A DNA stretch of 64,000 nucleotides from Otis tarda (lineage: Eukaryota; Chordata; Aves; Otidiformes; Otididae). The notes below the pieces were generated by a model, which saw only the letters and a program-made list of their open reading frames with translations, ran no database searches and had not been told where the DNA came from. Shown one piece after another: positions 37,537-48,806 of this stretch. The stretch lies in the NCBI GenBank assembly GCA_026413225.1, contig CM048556.1, positions 22,483,115 to 22,547,114 on the forward strand, written 5' to 3'. Position numbers and translations under genes: made by a program. How positions within the stretch are numbered: the stretch's first letter is position 1; the number at the start of each line of letters is the position of its first letter.

Positions 37537-39009
37537 CAGCAACAGCATGGACTCGTTTCTGCCTTTTTTTTTCTTTAACCCAGAGCCAGGCCAGCCCAGA
37601 TGTACATTTCTCCCTTTCTTGCTCTTTAAAACCAGGGCGAAGGCTGGCGATGGGGAGCCAGGATTTGGAGGGGGCCGTTCTGCCCGCACCACGGGGCGGG
37701 GGGGTCTCGCTCCTCGTGGTCAGCAGGAGTCTGGATCCTTATAAACTTTTTTTATTTTTGGTCTTCCTCCATGTTTTTTCCTGCCTGAACAGGCAGGGTC
37801 ACCTCCACACCTCAGCACCCCCCACTTTCCTCCTTCTCAGCAACACCTGGGCCTCTTGGATCAAGAAAATGGGAAAAAATCCCGTTAGCTACGGCGGGAA
37901 TCGTACTTTCTACAGGCCCTTCTCCAAACAACCCGATTTAGGAGGAGCACGCGGCCGAGGATCAGGAGCTGGGTAAGGTGGAGGCGTAAGGAAAATCCAC
38001 GTAAACACGAGAAGTGGGGGGTGAGCGTCAGCGCGCTGTGGTTTTGCCCCGTGAAGCGATGATTGACGGCCGGCTGTAGCCGCGAGGCGCAGCTCGGTCT
38101 CGGGTTGAGCGTTGGGAGCCTGGGGGGTTTCGGGGCCGTCAAACCGCAAGAGGCCGCAGGGGTCTTGAGCTCGTTGCACGAGGCGAATCAGCGATCTCGG
38201 GCGAAACGCCCACATCCCGTCCCCACGCCAACGCGATGCTCGGCTTCTTCCTGGCACGCGAGAGCCGCCTGCTCTGCTCTGCCGGAGAGGGCAGCTGTGT
38301 TGGAGGCAGGAGTGAAGAATTCGCCCGTTTCTAGGGCTTCTTAAAGTCACTTTTTCGGTTTCACCCCCACCAGGTGTTCCTAAAAATGTAACCGAGCCCT
38401 GCACGTGCGGGAAACCCCGCGGCCAGCCCGAGGGGAAGCAAACGCAGGCAGACCGACCCTCACTGCCCTTTGTAAAGGGAATTTTCTCCTTGTGCAAGCG
38501 CAATATCACAAGACTCTCTGGTTAATACCGGATGGGAAGGAGTTTCGCCGGGGTAACGGCCGTGTTTGTGCAGCTCGAGCCCTGCGCCCCGTGTTCCTGT
38601 TGCCCTGGGAGCCGTGAACGTGAATTATCTATTGACTCTGTGTTTGCGTAGCCCGTGTCAGCAGCGTCGCCGGCTGTTCCGTAACACCGCTAAGGTTAAA
38701 GGATGGAGAGTCCCCAGCCTCTCTGGGCAGCCGGTGCCAGCACACAGCCACCCCCACGGTAAGACGGTGTTTTCTTGTATTATCTTTTAATTCCTTTCCC
38801 ATCTGTGCCCACCGCCTCTCGTCCTGTCGGTGGGCACCCCAGAAAAGCCTGGCTCCCTCTTCGTTACAACCCCTGTTAGATGTTTATCCCCCTTGAGGAG
38901 ACCCCACCAAGCCTCCCAGGCTTGGCCAACGGTTGACGTCTAAAGGGTTGTCCCGCCCCCTCCCGCCCCACCCCCAACCCCCGGACATCCCGGTGCGCAG
39001 CGGCGGTGT

Positions 39010-39295
39010 GTGCGGGGCCAGGGGTCCCGTCGCGGGGGATGGGGGGATGAGGATGGGGGCTGGAGGGGTGAGAATGGGGCCAGGCAGCAAGGACTGGAGC
39101 GGTGGGGCTGGGGACGAGTGATTGCGCTGGGGACCGGACCCATGGGGCCGGGGGCAGGACCCGTAGGGATGGGGACGGGGACTGGAATGAGAGGACCAGG
39201 GACTGGAGCGCTGGGAACAGCGACTGGAGCAGTGAGCCGGGATACCGGACCCACGGCGCTGGGGACGGAGCGCTGGGGACGGAGCGCTGGGGCCA
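39010..39295. repeat. Degenerate GGGGAC/GGAGCG minisatellite
   Basis: Diverged short units around GACTGGAGC and GGGGACGGAGCGCTG upstream of gene B; the last two units are exact. Confidence 0.6.
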
Positions 39296-39505
39296 TTGTC
39301 ACTGCGCCTCGGCGGAGGCGAAGCAGGAAGCAGAGCTTGGTGGGGTTCTGTGTTTAATCTTTCAAAGTTGAAAGATTTTTTTTTTTTTTTGCTTCCGACG
39401 GTGTTCCTCACAGCCCTGTTCACCGAGCCTAGAGCGGCCATCCCAAGAGTGCGTTGCTGGAGACGGAGCCTGCCCGTCGGTTGAAAGAACCCGCGGGGTT
39501 TTACC

Positions 39506-42500
39506 ATGGCAGCGTGGCCACGGGTGGCCGCCGTGTGCTGTGAGTACGACAGGGGATTCAAATGGGGCTCGCCTCGGCCGGGCACCTCCTTGGAGAGCGC
39601 GTGCTTGCAGCGTTGCCGTGCCCTCCCTGCACCCCTGCTCCGGGCCGCGGCAGCGCTGGCGAGGGCGTGCGCCGGGGAGCCAGTGCCGCGGCACGGCCGT
39701 ACCTGGGTGCCGCCGCCTCCTCTTACCAAGCAGCCCTCCTTCGCCGCCTGCCTAAGGGCTACTTCCCTGCGGTTCTTCTCCGCCCTCCGACCGTGGTGTG
39801 CCCGCCGGCACCCTTCCCTGTCATCCTTCCTCTCTGCTTAGACGGGTTTTGCTTTTGGTTCCTGTTCCTGGAGCTCCTTCCCTCTCCAGCCACTAGCACG
39901 ACCTTTTAACCATGCTGGAAGCGGCTCCGGCACGACGGCTGTGGCAGATTTGGGGGCTGGAGGTGTCGGACGTGGCTTCCCGCTCGCCAAGCCCTTCAGT
40001 GCCAGCAGCGCTACAAGGGGGCTCTGGCGTCCGGGTGCTGTACAGCCAAGGGGACGCTTGCGGATTGACCCCCACGTTGGCTTCATTTTCCCTGGGGGAA
40101 ACCATAAAAGCAATTTTATAAAAACCATAAATACATTTTGAAGGCAAAGGCTCTTCCGCAAAGGCCTGGGTAGGTCCCTTCCCGTGCCGCCGCGGTGCTG
40201 AGCGGGGCCAGGAGAGGTGAACGCCTGGGGGATCAGCACCTCCCGATGGGCGAGGCCACCGAGACCCCGGCCAAGTGCGAGCATCGCCTTCGCAGGGCTT
40301 AAACCCCTCTTGAGAGGATGGTGAGGCCGAGGTCAAAACAAACCATAACGGTTTTTATCTTGACGAGGGAGGAAGGAAATCAGCTCTGCGGTATAACGTA
40401 CCAGGAAATCAGTTGGTAACTTCTATCAAAAATAAACAAAAATGGGGCGTAGGAGCAGATGAAGCCGCTCTGTGGCTTCTCCTTTAAAACTAACCCGTCC
40501 TACTCCAGCACCTCTCCTCTTTCCAGACGCGTTGCTGGTTTTGCAGGGATCCTCCACAGCAGTGGAGGTCACAGAAAGAAGAGTGGCAGCCGAAGGGTCC
40601 TCCGTGCTGCTGCGCGCACCCAGCGTCGCCAACGTTAGCGTCATTGAGTGGGAATACACAAGGGACGCCACCCCCGAGTTCATCCTGCAGTACTACGCGG
40701 ACTACCCGTCCCCAACTGTTTACTCAGCTTACCAAGGCAGGGTCATCTTCTACCCAGAGAACGGCTCGATCCTCCTGCAGAGGCTACGAGAGGCAGACAG
40801 CGGCCTGTATAAAGCAACGGTTGACCTGATGCAGCACAAAGCCAGGACAACCCTCCTTGAGGTCATCAGTAAGTCGAACGCGTTGAGAGAACGGTTTCCT
40901 CAAAGATTTGCCGGTCGGTCATCTTGGTTGCCCTCCTCTGGACGCACTCCAGCAGTTTGATGTCCTTGTATTGAGGCGCCCAAACTGCACACGGTGCTCG
41001 TGGTGGGGCCGCAGCAGTGCGGCGTGGAGTGGGACGATCGCCTCCCTCGACCGGCTCGCCATGCTGCGCTTGGCGCCCTCCCCGGGACGCAGTCGGCCCT
41101 TCTGGCTGCCAGGGCAGGCTGTTGGCTCCTAGTCAACTGGCCATCAACCCAAACACCCAGATCTCTTTCCTTGGGGCTGCTCGCCAGCCTCTCGTCCCCC
41201 AGTTCCTACGTACAGCCATGTGTCTGTGTAGGGGCGGCAGGTGGCAGGGACAGGGACATCTGCTTCTGCGTTGAACTTGGTGGACGTTGCCCTGCTCCTG
41301 CAGTATCTTCTCTCCCTCCGAACCCCCCTGGGGTGTAAGCCAGAAGGGAAGGCCCCGCTCTCTCCCCAAGTGACCCGGTGCTCTCGCCCGCCGGCCGGTT
41401 TCCAGGTCCAAAGCAAGGCAGCGCTCCTGCTCCCGGGGGTGCTACCGTGCTGCTCTCCGTGTTCCAGAGCCCGTGCCCCGGCCCGAGCTCCAGTGCAGGT
41501 CGAATCTGGCCAGTTCACCCATCGAGCTGGTCTGCGTGGTGCCAGAGGGAATGGTGGCTTCCATCTCCTGGAAGAAGGAGGGACATCCCCTTCCAAACAA
41601 AATGTACTACGGGCTGGCTGAAAACACGACCGTGCTGTGGATCCGGAACGGCGAGAAGTCGGACTGCGGCTCCTACTCCTGCAACGTCAGCAACGCCATC
41701 AGCTGGAAGGAGGCAGCCCTGAACCTGACGGTGACAGGTCCGCTGATTTGTCCTGTTGTCACAGATCCACCCCACACCTGGGCAAGGAAGACCCAGGACT
41801 GGTCCCTCAGCTTTTCCAGCGTTCTGCAGTTTCCTGGGATGGCCGCTCTGCGTTGCGGGGTTGTTCGCAGCGCGAGGTTTCCCTCCTGCCCTGCCTTGCA
41901 GGTCTCTCGCCTCCCCTACACCACGCGTGGAGGCTGGCCGTGGTCGCGCTGATGCTCGTTGCCGTCCCTGCCGTCGGCATCGTTACCCTGCTCTGTCAGC
42001 CGACGGAGCGCAGGCTCGGTGAGTGCCGGGACCCCAGCTCCCCAAACCAAATATCACAGTACCAAGCGTACGAGTCATTCCTCGCCCGTTCCTGAGCATC
42101 CCGGGGAAGAAATAAAAAGTGCGGGACACTCAGGCTGCGTGGAAGCACCTCCCTGCCTGGGCTGGGCCAAAGGTGATGTCTCATGGGTCCTGGTGACCAA
42201 GCACACTGGTGTGTGGGTCATGGCGTTGGATCCGTACCCCAGGAGCATACAGGTTAAGGTGGGTGCCTCCGTAGCGACGTATATATTGATTAACAGGAAA
42301 CAGACCCAAAGACTTAGCCAACAGCAAGCCCGCCAAAGTCTGTAATCCCCTAGCCGTGGTGCTCTGCCCACCAGCAATATCCCGCAGCGCAATGGAGACC
42401 ATCCGGAGAGCCAAGGCGAAGCCCTGCAGCTGGCAGGAGAGCTCTCCCGCGTGTTTGTCTCCCAGCACGAACGCTGGCGACACGTGCAGCATTGGGTCTT

Positions 42501-45363
42501 GCCTTGGGGTGATCTCCCCCGAGGAGCTCTCCGTGCTTGGTGCTTGCGGCAGGAGCTCGTGCCACGGGGACTTCCCCCCACGGACCGGGTCTCCAGAGGA
42601 AATCCAGCACTCGTCAGGTCACCACAGGAGGCAGAAACTCGGGTGGGAGTGCTGTAACGTGTCTGGCTTTGTGGAACTGGTCTCTGGTTCAATGTGGAAG
42701 AACCCCAGATCCGGCTGAGTTTTCCTGGTTCCCCTGGAATTCAAAGCAAGCCCTTGAAAGTTCACCAGGTTTTCTTTTCAGGGTTTCTAAACGGCAGGGA
42801 TTCAATCATTCACAAAGAAAACGTGTGCTTGTTGCTCATCTTCCCTTCGCAGGTCGCACTCAGCTCGTCTGCGTGCTACTGAGTGCGTTTGCCTTTTTTC
42901 CCAGGAGAGGAGGCGCAGAAATACATCGACCTCTCCGTGCACGGACTGCTGTGTGTCTCCTCTCTCCTCCTGCTTGCCACCTGCATCATCTGGATGCAGG
43001 AAGAAGGTAGGATTCATTTCACCCGGTTTGTTCCTGATTGCTTCAGCGTCTCATCTATCTTCTTCCTCGCGAGAGACCTTCCAGGATAAAACCTGTCCTG
43101 AGCTGTAGGATACGCCTTGTTCTCAGACCACCGCCTCCACCAGTCGCCATCTCACCTTCAGGTTTCCTTCCTCCCCCGCAGGTCTTTCTGCTCCCTTCGT
43201 CCTGCTCGGGCTGTTCTTCTTTGCTGCGGCGCTGGGAATGGCCCAGGTGGCCGCGGCGCTGGTGTGGCGACGGGCAGTTCCCAAGCCCTTCAAAACCAGA
43301 GTGTGTAAGTTGCTGCTTATGCTCTAAACCTCCGGTGGAAAAGGCCGGCTGCGAGCCCGGGAGTAAGCTCCGTAGGTTTTCACGCCCAGGAGGGAGCGGA
43401 GGCTCGGCACGCTGCTGTGGTGCATGTCCAGAGATGCCCAGCTCCGCCGCCTGCATCCCTTGGGCGTTTTCCTCGCAGTCATCAGCGGTTCTTCCCTCTC
43501 GCAGGCCACCATGTCACCTGGATCTCCATAGGCCCCACAACGCTGATCGTCAACACCTTGTTCACCGCCCTCTTGCTCCACAACATCCGGCAGCTCCACG
43601 GTGAGGGGTGGCACCGTTCGTGCCCTTGCTCGCCTTTCTTCGGGGAAGCCGTGGGGTATCTGTGGGGGGGTTGGCTTCACACGGGGCAGAGAGAGTCCTG
43701 GGGTGGCTTTGCACGGCTGGTCCAGCAAGAAACCTTCTTCTTGTTGACGTAGTGATGGCAGCTTCACGCTGAGCGGGGAGGTCGTAGCTCTTCCGTAGCA
43801 AAGCGAGGTTCTCCCCGCTGGCTCCGCGGTTTGGAACACAAGGAGCCCCCGTCTCCATCGCCCAGGATTACATCGTTCAAAGCGGGGGTGGCATCCAGAT
43901 GAGCAACTGCTGGCAAGTTCTCCCTTTCTCCTCGGCAGAGCGGGGCTGTGCGGAGGCCGTTGATCTGACCACCAGCTATGTCTCGGCGGCCGTCGCAGTC
44001 CTGGCAATGCTGCTGCTGCTCCTCCTCTGCTGTACGTAGCCCCGCGGTTTCCTTCCAGCCACCGAGAAACCCCCCCAGCTCCGCTCTCGCACCCTCCCCT
44101 GGCAGCGGGCACGAGGGGAGACGCTTTCAGTTCCATAAAAGCCAGATTTCTCTTTGAGAGAGCAGGGCTGTCCAAATCAGCTGAGGAGCAACTCTGGCTT
44201 CCGTCCTTTTCGGAAAGCCACAGTAGGCGCTGGTCCGTTGCGGTCCTTGCCAGCACCTCGGCTTTGCGCACAGCTTTGCGCAAGGAGAGTGAGTTTCTCC
44301 TCCGGAATCACAGAATCGTAGAATCTTAAGGTTGGAAGAGACCTCCAAGATCATCAAGTCCAACTGTCAACCCAACAGCACCATGTCCCCTAAACCATGT
44401 CCTGGAGTGCCACCTCTACACGTTCTTTGAGCACCTCCAGGGACGGTGACTCCACCACTGCCCTGGGCAGCCTGTCCCAGTGCCTGACCGCTCTGTCAGT
44501 AAAGAAGTGTTTCCTGATATCCAACCCAAACCTTCCCTGCCGCAACTTGGGGCCATTTCCTCTCGTCCTATCACAAGAACATCCTACCGTAGTCTTCTCT
44601 AGTGAGCCATACCCTGGTCACAAAACCCTCAGCTGTGGCAAGCCTGGGGAGGAGAAAGCTCGGGATAAACAGGCAGAAATACGTCTGGGACCATCTTATG
44701 ACTCAGGAGAGCAGCTGACCAGTCATCCCAGTGAGGTCGGGTAGTTCATTTCCCATCCTCCAGCTCTGGGATGGGAGGAAGGAGGTCGGGGAGGTGCTTT
44801 CCGCAGTCTACTGCGGTTTTCCCAGCTTCTCCTTTTAAATTTCCTGGCTTCTGTGGTCTCGCCATGTGAATCTGGCCTCCCCCTGCATGGGGGACAGCTG
44901 GCCGTCCCAGCAGCCTTCCCGAAAATGCCGGCTCAGCCTTCGGGATCCCACGTAGCATCTTGGGGACCTGGTAGGAAGGAGCGTGACCAGCATGCCGAGG
45001 AGAGGATCGAAAGGGGCTCTCGTGCTTTCGCAGACTCACTCTCCACAATGCCTTCTTGCTCAAAACGGGGCTGTACTGGTTTTGGAAACAGAGGGGCTCT
45101 CCCCGGTGAAAGGCTCCCGTCCCCATTGTCCCTGCAGCCACCTTTTCCCCACCCCTCCCACGAAACGCGAGGCGCGGCCCGAATGGCCGGGGGTTGTTGG
45201 GAAACCCAGGCGTTACTTGCCCCTTCCTTTATTTCCAGATCACAGGAACAAGCGGAAGAAGACGAGGAAAAACCAGTATGCCACGCAGCTCGCACCAGTC
45301 ACGCACACCTTGGTAACTCTGCCAGAAGCTGGTTCTCTGCTACCGCAAATCCTTATTATTTAA
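39506..45363 (+). CDS. Gene B: paralogue of gene A, V + C2 Ig protein with five predicted membrane helices
   Basis: Exons: 39506-39539 (signal), 40527-40868 (V), 41468-41737 (C2), 41902-42018, 42905-43006, 43192-43314, 43505-43600, 43939-44031 (hydrophobic segments), 45239-45363 (tail, TAA 45361-45363). All internal phases are 1; the product is 433 residues. Exon sizes equal those of gene A for C2 (270), helix 1 (117), helix 2 (102), helix 3 (123) and helix 5 (93); helix 4 is 96 against 93. The first exon is the least certain: ATG in good context, 11 codons, donor GTGAGT, and it completes a hydrophobic leader with exon 2. V lacks the canonical disulfide (SSVLLRAP; DSGLYKATV). C2 has ELVCVV, ISWKKEGHPLP and SDCGSYSC. 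Conserved with A: a GLSP start to helix 1, W-M-x-E-E after helix 2 and E-x-G-C-x-E before helix 5. The tail opens with a basic cluster (HRNKRKKTRK) and has one Tyr, but no ITSM or ITIM. Confidence 0.8.
40895..41335 (-). repeat. CR1 LINE, internal 3' part
   Basis: Plus-strand text such as GGTTGCCCTCCTCTGGACGC, GGCGCCCAAACTGCACACGG and CTCCCTCGACCGGCTCGCCA matches the reverse complement of avian CR1. It fills the intron between the V and C2 exons of gene B. Confidence 0.8.
42100..42700. other. Unclassified segment in a gene B intron, possibly an old transposon
   Basis: The segment carries an internal AATAAA near 42110, a TATATATTG near 42280 and a moderately long minus-strand open frame. It has no clear terminal repeats or homology that I recognise. 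Confidence 0.2.
44305..44640 (-). repeat. CR1 LINE 3' end
   Basis: It starts with ATCACAGAATCGTAGAATCT and continues through GGTTGGAAGAGACCTCCAAG to CCTGGGCAGCCTGTCCCAGT: the reverse complement of an avian CR1 3' end, rather well kept. It lies in the last intron of gene B. Confidence 0.9.
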
Positions 45364-45667
45364 CGATAATCCTGTGATTTAACGGTGAAAACGAATATGT
45401 ACGAATATTTAATTCGGAATGACGCGGGAGCATCTGCCGGGCTCCCTGCAGAATGCCACGGGCTTTGTCACCTCGAGGTGATGTGGGGGGATTTACTGCC
45501 TGCCCCCAGTCTCTGTGGGGGACTGGAGGGACGGGGGTGTTTGGGAGGGGTGCGAGGGCACCGCGTGCTCGTCCCAGGGCTGGCCCTGCCGTGGGATGCT
45601 GCACTGCGGCCGAAGAGCTCCGGGTCCCTTCCGCGCCACCAAAGGACACGGTCCCTGTGTTTTCAGC

Positions 45668-45804
45668 GGGCGCTGGAAGAAACCCAAGGACAGAGGGAAG
45701 AAGGGGAGCAGGGGGGCGTCCATCCGTCGGCCGGGGAGCCGGGCTCGCACGCCGCGAGGAGCCCCGAGGAGCCGAAGCCGGGCGGCCATCAGCTCGGCCT
45801 CTAG
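45668..45804 (+). other. Alternative last exon of gene B (candidate)
   Basis: If the donor CTTG|GTAACT at 45331/45332 inside the gene B tail exon is used, TTTTCAG|CGGGCG at 45668 continues in phase 0. It would add 44 residues rich in Glu, Gln, Gly and Pro, ending at TAG 45802-45804. This replaces the last 10 residues of the read-through form. Both ends are plausible; nothing in the sequence decides between them. Confidence 0.3.
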
Positions 45805-48330
45805 CCGAGCATCAGCGAGGCAGAGCTCTCGGCAAAATAGCCGGGCACCCCGGCCTCCGAGCGAGGGCTGCAGGTGAGAAACGCCGCGTCCCTGCCCTCC
45901 GTCCATAAACCGCAGGCTGGGAGGGAGCACGGGCCTTGCTAACACCGCTCATCGGCCAGGCAGGGGCAGCTTTTCCATCAGCCAGGAAACGTTAATGAGT
46001 CAAAAAAAAAAAAGAAGGAAAAAAAAAAAAAAGGACATGTAAATGTCAATCAGGGGAAAAAGCCGATGCTCTTCTGCTGAGCGTTTCGAGGCGCTGGATC
46101 CGGTTCTGTCAGCTGGAACGTAGCGCAGACACCCGCAGCAGGGCGTCGGCTCCAGCGTCAGCCGCTGGCCGGGCAGCATCCGTTCCGGGACAAGGACGAG
46201 CGCGCGGGGCTGCCAGGCACCACCCAGGCCCGCTGCTGCTGCAGAGCCGCCCCACCTCTGCTTCTCCTCCCGGAGCTTCAGCCCGGGCGACGATTTCGGC
46301 GTCGCCACCCCGTCCTCCGCCTGCCTTTCCCAGACCCTTTCCCACCTTCCCCTGCAGCTTGCCTTCCCTCAGTTTTTGCAAGGCAAAGGACCCGCTCCGC
46401 ATCACCTTCCTCAGAAACCTCGTCCCCTGCCCCGTCCCCGCTCCGTGCCCGCTGCCGGCCGCAGCTTTGGCCCCCCCCTCCACCCTCGGACAGGGTCCCT
46501 CGCCCTTGGCAGGGTGAGCGGGAAGGGCAGCTCCGGCAGCATCCCTAGGTACCTACCTCGGGGGGGATTTTTTTTTTTTTTATATTTTTGTTGGGTTTTT
46601 TTCTAAATGTACTTTAAAGCATCCCTGAACTAGCTTGGCCTGAGCCGATTTCCCTTTCCCGGGACTGCACCAGCCTGCAGCAGCTCCCTTTGAGGCTGTC
46701 TCATTTTAGGTGAAGCTGGAGTAAGCTCTGCTATGGTCCCGTTTATTTTTGGTCCCACTTGGCCAGTATGCCAGCTCTAAAATGTGATCTTCAGTTACAT
46801 AAATAAAGGAAAAAATACCTCATGTTGCTTTTTTCTTCACTTTGTTATAGCTGCTCTAACAAACTTCTTTCACGCGGATGCTTCCATGGGTATCCCTGCC
46901 TTGCTCCCTCAAGCAGAAGATGCCTCCACCCCCTTCCCGGCCCCTCTCACAGACTGGTTCCTGCCCCGGCAGGTGCTGGGCCAGGGAATCGTCCGGGCGC
47001 GAGGCCCCGTTTCGGCAGGGAGCCGGCTGGGATGCTGAGCCAGCTCCTTTCAGGGTACGGGATCGGGGATCTGTGCAAAGCGGGCACAGAGACACAGCCC
47101 AGGCAGACGGGGGCGAGGGGCGACGATGCCAAAGACCCAAAAAATCTCCAGTCACCGGTCTTGGAGAGGACGAACCTGGAGTTTGCCTTGTCAAGAAGGA
47201 GGAAGATGAGGATGCGGGATATTTGAGGGGGGACGTGGCACTGGGGAAAAAAAACTTCTTACGGAACGGCTGGGAGAAAGGGGCTGCCTGCGCGTGAACA
47301 GCGCTCGTCTGCCCCAGCCCCGAGAGCCCGCAACAGCCCGAGACCCCTCGACATCCACAGAGCCGAGAACTGGCAACAAACAAACCACATGGGAAGGGGA
47401 AAATGAGTCAAAAAAGGTGGAAAACCACCTGGGAAAGTAGGAATTGGCAAAAGGTATCGGCTGCTTCAGCTGGAGGAGAGAAACAGCGCGGGAAAGCAAA
47501 GATTGGGCTGAGAAAAATAGGAAACGACATTATCGATGGGCTGTTCCAGGTGAAAGAGAAGCAGCTCCAAACAGCGGGGTCCCACGCCCCCTCACATCGC
47601 CACGGTATAAAAATTCCTTGCTTTCTCCCCAAAAGGGAGCCTCACGCTGCGAGAACGGGACCGCGCTGGGTTCTGCCTGCCCGCCTCCCGGTCCCTGACA
47701 CAGATCGGGAGGGAGACGCTCCCGCTGCCCGGGACAGGTGCTCGGGTAGGTTTTATTTACCCTGCTACAGCAAAACGGTTGAATTTCAGAGCCTCTCGCC
47801 AACAGCTCTGCTAATTAGGCGTACAGCGCGTCAAGGCTGCCCAGGGAGGGGGGAGAGGCACGGGAGGGAGGAAGGACACGAAGGCACAAGCACAAGGAGA
47901 GGGATGCACCACAAACCTCGAAGCCCAGCCCTCCCCGGAGAAGCACCCCGCGGGGTGGGGGCGGCTGCTCGCCAGGTCCCGGTGACTCAGGGAATCGGCG
48001 CGGGTTAAAAATAACCCTCGCCCGGCGTCGCAGCCAGGCTCTCGGGTTGGGTTTCACCCCAGCTCAGCCCCCCCCCCCCCCAGCTGCGACGGCCGCAGGA
48101 GGAGCTGGGAGGGGACGGGGACGCGGGAGCCCCAGTGCCGCAGCGAGCGACCTCCCCGAGCGCAGAGCGGGACATCGGGGCGAATCCAGAACGTCCGGTC
48201 TGCAGCCCAGCACCGAGGCCCGCACGGGGTCCGGCAGCAGGGAGCACGTCCCCCCCGCCACCGCGGGCTTCGGGAACCCCGAGGGGCTCATTCCCAGCCC
48301 CGAAGAGCACGACAGCACCCACCGAGATCA
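45805..48330. other. Spacer between gene B and gene C
   Basis: It contains A-runs at 45999-46033 and a T-run at 46568-46580. The AATAAA at 46802 may end a long gene B transcript. A minus-strand open frame at 46109-46483 looks protein-like in composition but matched nothing I know. Confidence 0.4.
46802..46807 (+). terminator. Possible polyadenylation signal of gene B
   Basis: AATAAA with TGTTGC and a T-run just downstream. It is the first canonical plus-strand hexamer noticed after the gene B stop, 1.4 kb away. Confidence 0.3.
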
Positions 48331-48339
48331 TGCACGTGC

Positions 48340-48345
48340 TTTATT
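48340..48345 (-). terminator. Polyadenylation signal of gene C
   Basis: TTTATT on the plus strand, i.e. AATAAA on the minus strand, about 460 bases past the last splice acceptor of gene C and about 240 bases past the later of its two possible stops. Confidence 0.55.
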
Positions 48346-48683
48346 ACCAGCAACAGACATTAAAAAACCACAATGTCTCCAAAAACGACTCACAGCCAGC
48401 TCTCCCAAGAGCCTAGAAAAGTATTTTTTTGGTAAAACACATGGCTGCATCTGTTCCACACCTGCAAGCGCACCAGGGACCTGACAACCTGCACCGCAGC
48501 TTAAAGCCCAGGCCGAAATCCAGCTCACCCCGCCCAAACCGCTCCGCCCCCCTGACTGCTTTAACTGCGACGTGGGAGAGCGCGCGTCAGAACAGTTGTG
48601 GGGTCCGGCAGCTTGAGCCAGTCAGAGGCGAGCCCAGGAGAGGCTGGGACGGCGTCAGACGTCCAGCGCTCCCCAGGCAGCAT

Positions 48684-48785
48684 CCACCACCATCTCCATC
48701 ACCACCATCTCCATCACCACCATCTCCATCACCACCGTCTCCATCACCACCGTCTCCATCACCACCGTCTCCATCACCGCCATCC
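48684..48785. repeat. 15-bp minisatellite, about 7 copies
   Basis: Repeats of CACCACCATCTCCAT / CACCACCGTCTCCAT. On the minus strand, in the frame reached by the second gene C acceptor, it encodes repeated GGDGD. Confidence 0.9.
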
Positions 48786-48806
48786 GGGCGCAGCCGCCCA
48801 AGCTCT

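Larger units (their letters stand above)
36791..39505. other. Gene A 3' UTR and spacer to gene B
   Basis: The first 750 bases are the probable gene A 3' UTR, up to the signal at 37531. The remainder holds a degenerate minisatellite at 39010-39295 and a T-run at 39374-39390. No other gene recognised. Confidence 0.45.

Noticed and set aside
41740..41952. Read-through extension of the gene B C2 exon
   Set aside because: The open frame continues past the donor, but the next acceptor at 41902 gives a helix exon identical in length and phase to gene A.
42075..42692. 205-codon minus-strand frame in a gene B intron
   Set aside because: No homology recognised and no splice support; possibly part of an unclassified old transposon.
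46109..46483. Minus-strand 124-codon frame with a basic, helical-looking segment
   Set aside because: Looked gene-like, but I could not match it, and no neighbouring exon or polyadenylation signal supports it. Worth a database search but not called.
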